Source of the DNA: Tardiphaga sp. 709
GTDB taxonomy: Bacteria > Pseudomonadota > Alphaproteobacteria > Rhizobiales > Xanthobacteraceae
Length of the DNA: 64,000 nucleotides
Reading direction: 5' to 3'
Assembly: GCF_032401055.1 (NCBI RefSeq)
Contig: NZ_CP135529.1
Location: 1,178,001 to 1,242,000, forward strand
Numbering within the stretch: the stretch's first letter is position 1; the number at the start of each line of letters is the position of its first letter. Under the pieces are notes generated by a model, which did not search any database, was not told where the DNA came from, and was given only the letters and a program-made list of their open reading frames with translations. Shown in pieces: positions 51,417-58,425 of this stretch. A program made the position numbers and the translations under genes.

Positions 51417-51507
51417 GACACGCGACCCGGTCACATCCCCACCCCTCCCCGTCCCAGACCGGATCGCGCGCGGCCGAACCTCCCCCAAGGTTCGGCCGCA
51501 ACTTTTT
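51417..51507 (+). ncRNA. Candidate small RNA or 3'UTR with C-rich loop
   Basis: A hairpin CCGGTC (51427-51432) ... GACCGG (51457-51462) carries a C-rich loop, ACATCCCCACCCCTCCCCG (51433-51451). A terminator stem GCGGCCGAACCT/AGGTTCGGCCGC (51470-51499) with a T5 tail follows. C-rich loops of this kind are found in alphaproteobacterial sRNAs that mask ribosome-binding sites. It may also be the 3'UTR of the BTLCP mRNA. The terminator itself is well supported. Confidence 0.45.
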
Positions 51508-51649
51508 GGGGTGCTGCTCGCGCAGCTTCCGACAGAAAGTTGCCGAATATGCGCGGAAACAGATGCAGGTTTGGCTGACGAACTACAAAGTGCCTGACTC
51601 ATCCCGGACTGACGTCCGAGAAACACGAACAGACAAGAAAATCGCCGTG

Positions 51650-51844
51650 CTAGTCGCGGCGATTTGCGTTTCGGTCGATGGTGCCGTCGGGCCGATAGCC
51701 GAAGCGCACAAGTGCAATCGCTGTCAACCGCTTCCCGAACCGACGTTCGAACTCACAGAACATCCAGACGAAAGCCATCACCAGCCCAAAGACGGTGGTG
51801 ACAAACAGTAGCGTGAGACTGGCAATGTCGAGGGTCATGGTCAT
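51650..51844 (-). CDS. Small membrane protein
   Basis: The 64-residue product has one strong span (ASLTLLFVTTVFGLVMAFVW) near the N-terminus and a polar C-terminus (RFGYRPDGTIDRNANRRD). No family is recognised. It is convergent with the BTLCP transcript. Confidence 0.5.
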   Translation of the reverse strand: MTMTLDIASLTLLFVTTVFGLVMAFVWMFCEFERRFGKRLTAIALVRFGYRPDGTIDRNANRRD

Positions 51845-51954
51845 CGTTTCGATTTTGCAAAACGCGTACCAGACGATCTAGCCAGCCATGATGTGGCTCC
51901 AGCGCAGCTATGCCGGAGCCAATGAGGTAATCAGGTGGCGTCGCTCAAGGCCAA

Positions 51955-52329
51955 TCAGTCACAAACCTCGACACGACGCACCCGATATCCAGCCGGTGTC
52001 CATACGCGTTTACGAGTTACATAACATCCGCCTTCGTCATCATAACCGCCATAAGCGTAAGGGTACCCACCGTAATATGCATAGGGGCCGTAGCCGTAGT
52101 AGCCGCCATAAAGGCCGGCGCCGGCAAGACCGAGCCCAAAGCCGATACCAGCACCGCGCCATCCGCGACCGAAGCCGCCGCCATGCCAGCCACCGCCACC
52201 ATGGAATCCACCGCCGTGGAATCCGCCGCCACCGTGCCCGCCGCCACCCCGCGCCGATGCGGCTGTCGGCGCGACCAGCGCGACTGCGGCGAGGGTCACC
52301 AGACCAAACACCAATTTGCGTAACATCAA
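51955..52329 (-). CDS. Exported Gly/Tyr-rich protein
   Basis: The 124-residue protein has a signal peptide ending at ASA-RG, then a glycine-histidine stretch (GGGGHGGGGFHGGGFHGGGG). A hydrophobic segment (GIGFGLGLAGAG) precedes YGGYYGYGPYAYYGGYPYAY. The C-terminus has CYVTRKRVWTPAGYRVRRVE and a second Cys. Surface proteins of this plan are frequent in Bradyrhizobium. The function is unknown. Confidence 0.65.
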   Translation of the reverse strand: MMLRKLVFGLVTLAAVALVAPTAASARGGGGHGGGGFHGGGFHGGGGWHGGGFGRGWRGAGIGFGLGLAGAGLYGGYYGYGPYAYYGGYPYAYGGYDDEGGCYVTRKRVWTPAGYRVRRVEVCD

Positions 52330-52482
52330 CTACACTCCGTCACGGGTCACCTTCAGCGCCGCCCTTCCCAGATAGGTAGCTCTTTCGTTCGTGAACCGCC
52401 ACGGTGTGACGATCAATAGCCGTCACTTGTTCGCGACTGTCGGTTACGGCGTGTTGCTGAACGCCTGTCGCGCAACGTTGCG

Positions 52483-52779
52483 CTAGCAACCCTTGCAGAT
52501 GCTCTTCACCTTGCGATCGACGGCACGATCCTGCGCATCGACCGCTGCATCGCCCGTCGCCGGCTTGCCATCGGGCGACGCCTGTCCGGTCCCGCTCGCG
52601 CCTGCCGTGATCCCGGTCGCGGCTCGTCCACCGCTCGCGTTCGCGGTGCCTGCACTATTGGTGCCCGCAGCGCCACCTGTCGCGCCGCCGCCTGCGCCGC
52701 CGGATTGAGCGACCGCCGCGGCCGAGGACAACAGGACGGCAGCCGTTGCAGCCGCGATGAGTTTCGAGGAATGCGCCAT
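52483..52779 (-). CDS. Exported Gly/Ala/Thr-rich protein
   Basis: ATG 52779 gives 98 residues. A signal peptide ends at AVA-QS. The mature part is low-complexity (GGAGGGATGGAAGTNSAGTA). The C-terminus DRKVKSICKGC has a cysteine pair. The function is unknown. Confidence 0.55.
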   Translation of the reverse strand: MAHSSKLIAAATAAVLLSSAAAVAQSGGAGGGATGGAAGTNSAGTANASGGRAATGITAGASGTGQASPDGKPATGDAAVDAQDRAVDRKVKSICKGC

Positions 52780-52887
52780 TGGAAATCTCCTTTGGCGTTC
52801 AACGAGACCAGTGGAAACGGGTTCCGCAGCGGGAACGAATTTGGCGCCGGCGGCTTGAATCCCCGACATTGCCGAGGAGAAGCCTGC

Positions 52888-53169
52888 GTGTCCTGGGACA
52901 AGCCGTTTCGCGAACCGATCGAATTGCCCGACGGCAACACGCTGGTGTCGTTACGCGATGCCGGCGCTTACATCACACAGCTTCCGCAATCTGAACACGA
53001 TGCAGAGGAGTGGCAGACCGCAATGCATTGCCTGATCGAGGCCGCGGACTACGGCGGCCCTGTTAGCTTCGCCCGCCTCGGCATTGCGCAAGCGCTGCAT
53101 CGCCATCAGGAAAAAGTATTCGACCCGACGCGCAAGCGGTCGCGCTGGCGCAAGCCGGGCCTTGGTTAG
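52888..53169 (+). CDS. Small conserved cytosolic protein
   Basis: GTG 52888 has GAGGAGAAGC upstream and gives 93 residues (SWDKPFREPIELPDGNTLVS, YITQLPQSEHDAEEWQTAMH). Short proteins of this type are common in rhizobial genomes by recollection. It lies eight bases before the next gene, so the two are probably cotranscribed. Confidence 0.6.
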   Translation: MSWDKPFREPIELPDGNTLVSLRDAGAYITQLPQSEHDAEEWQTAMHCLIEAADYGGPVSFARLGIAQALHRHQEKVFDPTRKRSRWRKPGLG

Positions 53170-53177
53170 CAGATGTC

Positions 53178-53456
53178 ATGCGCAAGCTGATCGACTTCGA
53201 CGACGAGACCCTCGACAAGCTCATCCAGCTCGGTCGCGACCGTATGGCGACGACGCAAGAACTTGCCGATGAAGCTTTCGCCGACCTCCTGAAGAAGCAC
53301 GGCGTTCCGATCGACCTCACGGACGCCTTGCGCAAAAGCGCAAAAGCCGCCGGCTCATCATCCGCATCAAGCCGCAAGACTGCGCTGCGCTCCGCCCCGT
53401 CACGTCCAGCAAGGAAGAAGGCCCATGCCAAACGATCCACAAAAAGATCCATTTGA
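53178..53456 (+). CDS. Small basic-tailed protein
   Basis: The 92-residue product opens with RKLIDFDDETLDKLIQLGRD, which resembles a ribbon-helix-helix start. It ends in a long Lys/Arg/Ser tail (SRPARKKAHAKRSTKRSI). DNA binding is plausible but not proven. The end overlaps the RMF-like gene by 32 bases. Confidence 0.55.
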   Translation: MRKLIDFDDETLDKLIQLGRDRMATTQELADEAFADLLKKHGVPIDLTDALRKSAKAAGSSSASSRKTALRSAPSRPARKKAHAKRSTKRSI

Positions 53457-53598
53457 GGAAGGCGAGCGTGCCGCCAGCGAGGGCATTCCTGCCGAGGCCA
53501 ATCCCTATCAGGACGGCACCGAGGAGCATTCGCTATGGAGCGCCGGCCACGAGCGCGTGGCCGGCGAGACCGAAGCCAATGAGTCCGAAGGGACGTGA
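53425..53598 (+). CDS. RMF/CrpP-like 57-residue protein
   Basis: ATG 53425 starts a 57-residue frame that ends with TGA at 53598. The sequence (DPFEEGERAASEGIPAEANP, then HSLWSAGHERVAGE) has the EG..A...NPY...W..GHERV layout of small ribosome-modulation-factor-like proteins. The product is acidic at both ends. It overlaps the 53178 gene in another frame, so translational coupling is likely. Confidence 0.6.
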   Translation: MPNDPQKDPFEEGERAASEGIPAEANPYQDGTEEHSLWSAGHERVAGETEANESEGT

Positions 53599-53614
53599 TC
53601 GCGCGCAGCGCGAT

Positions 53615-54146
53615 CTAGCCGATCTTCTTGAGACCTTTTTGAAAGCGCGGGCCGTTTGCCGCGTAGAACCGCGCCGCGCTGCTCATCGCCATCACCTGCT
53701 CCGGCGACAGCGTGCGAATGACGCGCGCAGGAGATCCGATGATCAGCGAATTCTCGGGAAATTCCTTGCCCTCGGTGATCACCGAGCCGGCGCCCACGAT
53801 GCTGTTCTTGCCGATCTTCGCGCCGTTCATCACGATCGAGCCCATGCCGATCAGCGCGCCGTCCTCGATCGTGCAGCCGTGCAGGATGACGTTGTGACCG
53901 ACGGTGCAGTTCTTGCCGATGGTCAGGGGAAAGCCCTTGTCGGTATGGCACGTGCAGTTGTCCTGCACATTGGAGCCTTCACCGATCTCGATCCACTCGT
54001 TGTCGCCGCGCAGCACCGCGCCGAACCAGACACTCGCCTGCTCCAGCAAACGAGATCTTGCCGATCACATCGGCCGTGTCGGCGATGAAGTAATTTCCGC
54101 TGGCCGGAAGATCCGGTCCCTGCCCGTCGAGTTCGTAGATTGCCAT
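53615..54146 (-). pseudogene. Gamma carbonic anhydrase family gene with frameshift
   Basis: From ATG 54146 the first frame gives AIYELDGQGPDLPASGNYFI, ADTADVIGKIS. It then loses the family pattern at 54048-54050, where TTT is one base longer than needed. With one T less it continues LLEQASVWFGAVLRGDNEWI and reads the whole left-handed beta-helix with hexapeptide repeats (NVQDNCTCHTDKGFPLTIGK, CTVGHNVILHGCTIEDGALI). The zinc histidines are visible. It may be a pseudogene or a sequencing error. The intact length would be about 176 residues. Confidence 0.75.
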
Positions 54147-54193
54147 GATTGAAGCGTCTCCTTTGCGGGAGACACTGCCATGGATTCTTGCGC

Positions 54194-54523
54194 TTAGGCC
54201 AGTATGCCCAGCGCTTCCAGCGTCATCACGATGAAGGTGCCCGACATCAGGCTCCAGAGGCCAGCCAGCACTGTCGCGATCATCACGAACTGAACGCGAT
54301 GCTGCTCGGCCGCGCCGTTGCGCAGGGTATTGCGCATGATGATGAAGGGAGCCGTGAAGACGAGCAGCGGAACGGCTGCGAAGGCTTCAGGGGACGGCCC
54401 CTGCTGGAGCAGGCTGAAGCTCGGGGGACGTTTGGCAAAGGCCTGATAGGCGCTTGCAATAGCGCCTGCGAGCGCGAAGCCAATGCATAGCTGGAAGAAT
54501 GAATTCAACGCATCGGGGGACAT
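54194..54523 (-). CDS. Three-span membrane protein of unknown function
   Basis: From ATG 54523 the product has 109 residues and three spans (about 5-22, 50-65 and 80-105). The first half includes FFQLCIGFALAGAIASAYQA and AKRPPSFSLLQQGPSPEAF. This resembles uncharacterised DUF6949-type rhizobial proteins, but the family name is not certain. Confidence 0.6.
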   Translation of the reverse strand: MSPDALNSFFQLCIGFALAGAIASAYQAFAKRPPSFSLLQQGPSPEAFAAVPLLVFTAPFIIMRNTLRNGAAEQHRVQFVMIATVLAGLWSLMSGTFIVMTLEALGILA

Positions 54524-54589
54524 CGAAGCTCTTTCACATACAAACACCGCCCTGCATCGCAAAGCGCGAGGCTCCCCGCCAGCATAACG

Positions 54590-54605
54590 TTAATAAAGGG
54601 TTAAC
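54590..54605. promoter_or_regulatory. Perfect CtrA box
   Basis: TTAA-TAAAGGG-TTAAC matches TTAA-N7-TTAAC exactly. It lies 143 bp upstream of the 54748 gene and 67 bp upstream of the divergent 54523 gene. Confidence 0.55.
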
Positions 54606-54747
54606 GGCGCGGTCGGGAACCGCGTGCGGTGCATGGCTCCCGGATACCGCCTGCGGCGAGGCGCGCGAGGCCGTTAACCATCGGCTGGCATATTCGCGGT
54701 TGATTCGCCCACCCGGTACACCGTCCCAGTTCCAATTTAGCGTGCGC

Positions 54748-55458
54748 ATGTCTCTGCTGTTTCCGACCCACCCGACGACGCGGCCGCGGCGCCGCCATCG
54801 CCGCCGCAGCCACGTCGTACCGATGCTGGTCGGTGCAGCGCTTGCAGCCCCCGCTATCGCAGTGGTGGCGTATCTGTTGTGGCCGACCTGGCAGAGCCAG
54901 AAGCCCGGCGATCCCGACCGCATTCCGGTGAGCGTGGGCGCCACACTGTTCAACGTCCCGACCCATGCGTTTCGCCGCAAGGTGCAGAAACATTCAGGAC
55001 CGCAGGAACGCGTCGATCTGAGCTATGTCTATCCATCGCTCGAAGCGAGCAACCTGCCGAGGCATGTCAGCGTCGAGAATTTCGACGAGAACGCGCAGCC
55101 GATCGATCGCATCTTCGTCTCGATCTCGGCGCATCACGATGCGACCTCGCCGGACACGCGCTTGCGCACGATCTATCCGCGCTATATCGACCGCGCGACA
55201 TCAAGCGAAGACGGCCTGACCACGCAGCCATTCCGCGACAACTCGCCTTACAGCAATGAAGATCTCTATCTCGGCACGACGCCGGCGCTGGTGGCGCGCT
55301 GTACACGCGACGGCGCCACGCCCGGCATGTGCATGAGCGAACGACGCATCGGCGGCGCCGATCTCATCTTTCGCTTTCCACGTAGCTGGCTTGAGCAATG
55401 GCGCGATGTCGGTAACGCCATGGATCGACTGACGATGCAGCTCAGCGGGCTGCGCTGA
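54748..55458 (+). CDS. Membrane-anchored protein of unknown function
   Basis: The 236-residue protein from ATG 54748 has an Arg-rich cytosolic start (RPRRRHRRRSHVV). A single span at about 24-47 follows (MLVGAALAAPAIAVVAYLLW), then a long periplasmic part with VSVGATLFNVPTHAFRRKV, RIFVSISAHHDATSPD and two cysteines (LVARCTRDGATPGMCMSERR) that probably form a disulfide. No family is recognised. A CtrA box is upstream. Confidence 0.65.
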   Translation: MSLLFPTHPTTRPRRRHRRRSHVVPMLVGAALAAPAIAVVAYLLWPTWQSQKPGDPDRIPVSVGATLFNVPTHAFRRKVQKHSGPQERVDLSYVYPSLEASNLPRHVSVENFDENAQPIDRIFVSISAHHDATSPDTRLRTIYPRYIDRATSSEDGLTTQPFRDNSPYSNEDLYLGTTPALVARCTRDGATPGMCMSERRIGGADLIFRFPRSWLEQWRDVGNAMDRLTMQLSGLR

Positions 55459-55931
55459 TCGCTCGCGGCGTCATTTGCGTTGATCATCGGATGCAATTGT
55501 CAAACAGCCACGCTCTCGCAGTCTCGCGGCGCCCATGGCGTCCGAGGTGTGAGCAGTCCCCTCAAACGATGAGGGGTGGCGACGCGCCGTGAGGCGCAAA
55601 GGGTGGTTTTATCGCGATCCGCTCCACCGGAACGCCGGCAAGCTGCAACCGCGCAACGCCTCACGGCGCGCCACCGCGGCGATTTCTGTCCCCGGGACCG
55701 TTCTTCCGGGCAAAGGCGCAGAGCTCCGCACTCCGCTGATCCCGACGGTTTCCCGCCGTTCACCAATGCCACGTCCAGCCAGCATGAGTGGCAGACCCCC
55801 GTAGTGGGGTCGGACGGTGACCCAAGGCCTCCCGAGTGCGCGGGGTACGTCACCCCACACCCGCAGGCGCCGCATCCCTGTTCCACCTCAAGACGCCTCT
55901 AGAAGCGCCCCTCGCGAACCGGATAATTCGG
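55459..55931 (-). other. Non-coding stretch behind the minus-strand promoter, repeat copy 2
   Basis: No supported gene. The sequence is palindrome-rich (CTCCCGAGTGCGCGGGGTAC near 55828). Read on the minus strand it has the promoter-proximal GAGGGGCG and a later CCGGCGTTCCG in common with 20891-21445. Overall similarity between the two stretches is low away from these pieces. Confidence 0.4.
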
Positions 55932-55981
55932 ATAATAATCCTTATAGGTATATTGTCAATAGAATGCAGGAAAAAATGTTT
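55932..55981 (-). promoter_or_regulatory. Near-consensus sigma70 promoter, copy 2 of the repeat
   Basis: On the minus strand AAACATTTTTTCCT (55981-55968) is followed by TTGACA (55959-55954), a 16-bp spacer and TATTAT (55937-55932). This is the same arrangement as at 20843-20890. It points into the non-coding region 55459-55931. Confidence 0.6.
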
Positions 55982-56006
55982 GGGCGCCGTTTTGCCGCCC
56001 CAGCTC

Positions 56007-56128
56007 GTCATTCCGGGGCGCGGGCGCGCCTTCGCGCACGTGAACCCGGAATCCCGACATGTTCAGCGCAAAACACAACGAGATTCCGGGTTCGCGTCCG
56101 GCAAGTGCCGGCCGCGCCCCGGAATGAC
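56007..56128. repeat. GTCATTCC palindromic repeat (copy 2)
   Basis: The block is flanked by GTCATTCCGGGGCGCGG and its inverse CCGCGCCCCGGAATGAC. It is the same family as 20641-20818. Next to it, on the promoter side, lies the conserved GGGGCGGCAA block. A degenerate second unit follows at 56140-56190. Confidence 0.7.
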
Positions 56129-56223
56129 GAGCAAGGACAAAGCCCCGGAATGACGTTTGAGCAAAACACTCTGAGATTCCCCGCCACCCCAAGCGGAGTT
56201 AACGCTCGCGCCGGCCATCACCG

Positions 56224-56829
56224 CTACGGCACATCTTTGGCCGGCAGGACGGGCACGGGCAGCGGGGCGAATGTGATGGACTGGGAGTCGCCGCGCATGA
56301 AAGCGGGGTCCAGCAGACCACCGCCGGATGGATCGCCGCCGGGCTCGCCGCTGGCGAACAACGCGCCCTGTGGACCGCCAGGGGGCAACTCACCCTCGCC
56401 GGATCCGAACTGCGCGGCGCGGCCACCTTGCGGATGCCCCGCGGCGATCTCAGTGCGCGCACGCTCGGCCTTGCGCGCCAGCGCGGTGGAGTAAGGCCGC
56501 CGATAGGCCCGAGGCACCCCGCTCGGCAGATTGTCGTCGTCGAGGGCCTCGACCCACATGTGGATGGCGCCGGGCTCGCCCTGGGCGATGTTGGGCTCGA
56601 CGCTGCGCACCCACAACAACTGGAAGTTCGGCGGCAGCGGATCGTCCGCCGACCAACCGAGCAGGCCCTGGGTGCGGAAGAACACCAGCACGTAAAACGC
56701 CGAAGTCACCGCCACCGCGCCGGCCTTCACCGGCCACGGCAGCCGCGTCCGCACTACCGCGAGCAACAGCAACAGGCCGAGCAGCGCGTAGCCGAGTGAC
56801 AGACCGAGAATGCTGGCTTGCAGACTCAT
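56224..56829 (-). CDS. Membrane protein, third gene of the MotA/TolQ-like operon
   Basis: This 201-residue product has two N-terminal spans (ILGLSLGYALLGLLLLLAVV, and AGAVAVTSAFYVLVFF). A periplasmic domain follows (NFQLLWVRSVEPNIAQGEPG, IHMWVEALDDDNLPSGVPRA), then a Gly/Pro-rich tail. It starts four bases after the stop of the second operon gene. No family is recognised. Confidence 0.65.
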   Translation of the reverse strand: MSLQASILGLSLGYALLGLLLLLAVVRTRLPWPVKAGAVAVTSAFYVLVFFRTQGLLGWSADDPLPPNFQLLWVRSVEPNIAQGEPGAIHMWVEALDDDNLPSGVPRAYRRPYSTALARKAERARTEIAAGHPQGGRAAQFGSGEGELPPGGPQGALFASGEPGGDPSGGGLLDPAFMRGDSQSITFAPLPVPVLPAKDVP

Positions 56830-56833
56830 CGCT

Positions 56834-57472
56834 TCATCCAGCCTTGCGCTCCCTGTACCGCTTGTTCAGCATCTGCACGAGCGACGTCTGGTCGTGATTG
56901 ACCTCGGTAACATTGCCGGCCTTGTCCATGATGAAGCGCACCGCGGTTGTCTCGGCGCCGCCATGATCAACATTGACGGTGTCGTAGTGCACCACCTGTA
57001 CTTTCGGATTCAGCTTCTCGACCTTGACCGTCACTGGCACTGGCTGTCCGGTCAGCGCCGCGAAATGGTAGATGTTGACGATGTACTCGCCGGCCACGAT
57101 GCCGCGCACGCTGACGATCTCCTGCCGGATCGGCGAGAGCACCTTCTGGCCGTTGACCATGATGAAATCGTTGAGCCCGCCGCGATCATCGCGGTCGAGT
57201 ACCATGAAGCCGGTCTCACGGCGCCGGTACCACACAATATTGCCGATCGGGTCCTGCACGAACATGTCGATGTCGTCCGGGTGCTTGTCGGGCCAGCTCA
57301 CCGTGATCAAAAACTCCAGCTTGGGGTCGACCTTGCCTTCGTCGTCATGGGTCTTGATCGCCAGCAGCGCGATGAAGAACAGGAACGCGATCACCTGCAG
57401 CGCCTTGAACAGCATGACGCCAAGCGGATCGAACGACGCTGCAGAAGGTTCGAATTCGAACTCGTCGATCAC
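56834..57472 (-). CDS. Single-span partner of the MotA/TolQ-like protein
   Basis: The 212-residue product has one span at about 20-40 (LFKALQVIAFLFFIALLAIK), placed as in ExbD/MotB. A periplasmic domain follows (LEFLITVSWPDKHPDDIDMF, IVWYRRRETGFMVLDRDDRG, IYHFAALTGQPVPVTVKVEK). No OmpA-type peptidoglycan motif is visible, so it is neither MotB nor typical ExbD/TolR. The start overlaps the upstream gene by four bases. Confidence 0.7.
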   Translation of the reverse strand: MIDEFEFEPSAASFDPLGVMLFKALQVIAFLFFIALLAIKTHDDEGKVDPKLEFLITVSWPDKHPDDIDMFVQDPIGNIVWYRRRETGFMVLDRDDRGGLNDFIMVNGQKVLSPIRQEIVSVRGIVAGEYIVNIYHFAALTGQPVPVTVKVEKLNPKVQVVHYDTVNVDHGGAETTAVRFIMDKAGNVTEVNHDQTSLVQMLNKRYRERKAG

Positions 57473-58233
57473 CTCGCATGCTCCGCTTCACGTTCGAGCA
57501 GCGACACGGCGTGGACGTCGATGACGCCGACGGCAAAGGCGAACAGTTTGGCGGTTGCGTCCTCCAGCATGTAATACTGGATGCGAATCAGGATCGAACC
57601 GATCAGCCCTGCCAGCGTGGTATACATCGCCACCGCCATGCCCTCGCTCATCAGGTTCATGGAGGCCTTGATGGCGCCCTGATTGCCGGTGTCGAGGCCG
57701 GCAATCGGCGCCAGCATCATGATGAAGCCAACTATCGTGCCGATCAGGCCGAGTTTCATCAGCGTGTCGCCGGCAAAGCCGCCGAAGCCGTTAGAGCCGC
57801 GCAGATTGCCGGCGAGACGACGCAGCAGCAGCGTCTGGTCGAGCCGTCGCCCGCTTTGCAGCGCGGACTTCACGGCGAGGTCGCGGATATGCGACGCCAT
57901 CATTCCTTTCGGCAACATGCCCACGCCGTCGATCGCGACACCGTCGCCGGCCACGACGACGCGTTGGCCGCCCTGCGCGAACAGCTGCGCTGCACCCCGC
58001 GCCGCATCGGCTTCGCGCGACACCGCGATCAGACGCCACAGACAATGCAGCGACGCACCGAAATAAAGCAGCACGATCACCGACGAGATATAGGTACGAT
58101 CGACGGCAAGCATCTGCCGCACCAAGCCATAGTGCCAGAGCAGAACCGCGGCGAACAGGCAGAGCCCGGTAAAGATCAACCAGTGCAGCAGCGGCGCGCG
58201 ATCTGCCGGATCGAGATGATGCCGGCTCACCAC
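57469..58233 (-). CDS. MotA/TolQ/ExbB proton channel family protein
   Basis: This 254-residue product has three to four spans (about 15-35, 48-66, 160-180 and 195-220). The family core is GDTLMKLGLIGTIVGFIMML, then GMAVAMYTTLAGLIGSILIR. It starts the three-gene minus-strand operon 58233-56224. Ion-driven force on a periplasmic target is the family theme, but the target is unknown. Confidence 0.8.
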   Translation of the reverse strand: MVSRHHLDPADRAPLLHWLIFTGLCLFAAVLLWHYGLVRQMLAVDRTYISSVIVLLYFGASLHCLWRLIAVSREADAARGAAQLFAQGGQRVVVAGDGVAIDGVGMLPKGMMASHIRDLAVKSALQSGRRLDQTLLLRRLAGNLRGSNGFGGFAGDTLMKLGLIGTIVGFIMMLAPIAGLDTGNQGAIKASMNLMSEGMAVAMYTTLAGLIGSILIRIQYYMLEDATAKLFAFAVGVIDVHAVSLLEREAEHAR

Positions 58234-58425
58234 TTGTCCCTCCTGCTGGTTGTTTCACCGATCACGATCGGGCGATTGGCTTCAATCTGCCGCCTGTATG
58301 ACTGAGCCTCCAAGGGCATCGCACCCGTCACATACCGGGCAAATTGCCCAAACGATGCAGAACCGCTTGCCAGACCACGGCGCGTGTCGCTTTAATATCA
58401 ACGTCTCACCGCGGGGAATGTGATC

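Noticed and set aside
55500-55886. Minus-strand 128-codon gene
   Set aside because: It is palindrome-rich, has unusual Cys/Arg/Gly composition and no domain. It is treated as repeat-derived non-coding DNA.
56224-58233. Zorya-type anti-phage system
   Set aside because: A MotA-like channel is present, but no ZorB-type peptidoglycan-binding domain and no ZorC/D/E nuclease or helicase are encoded nearby.
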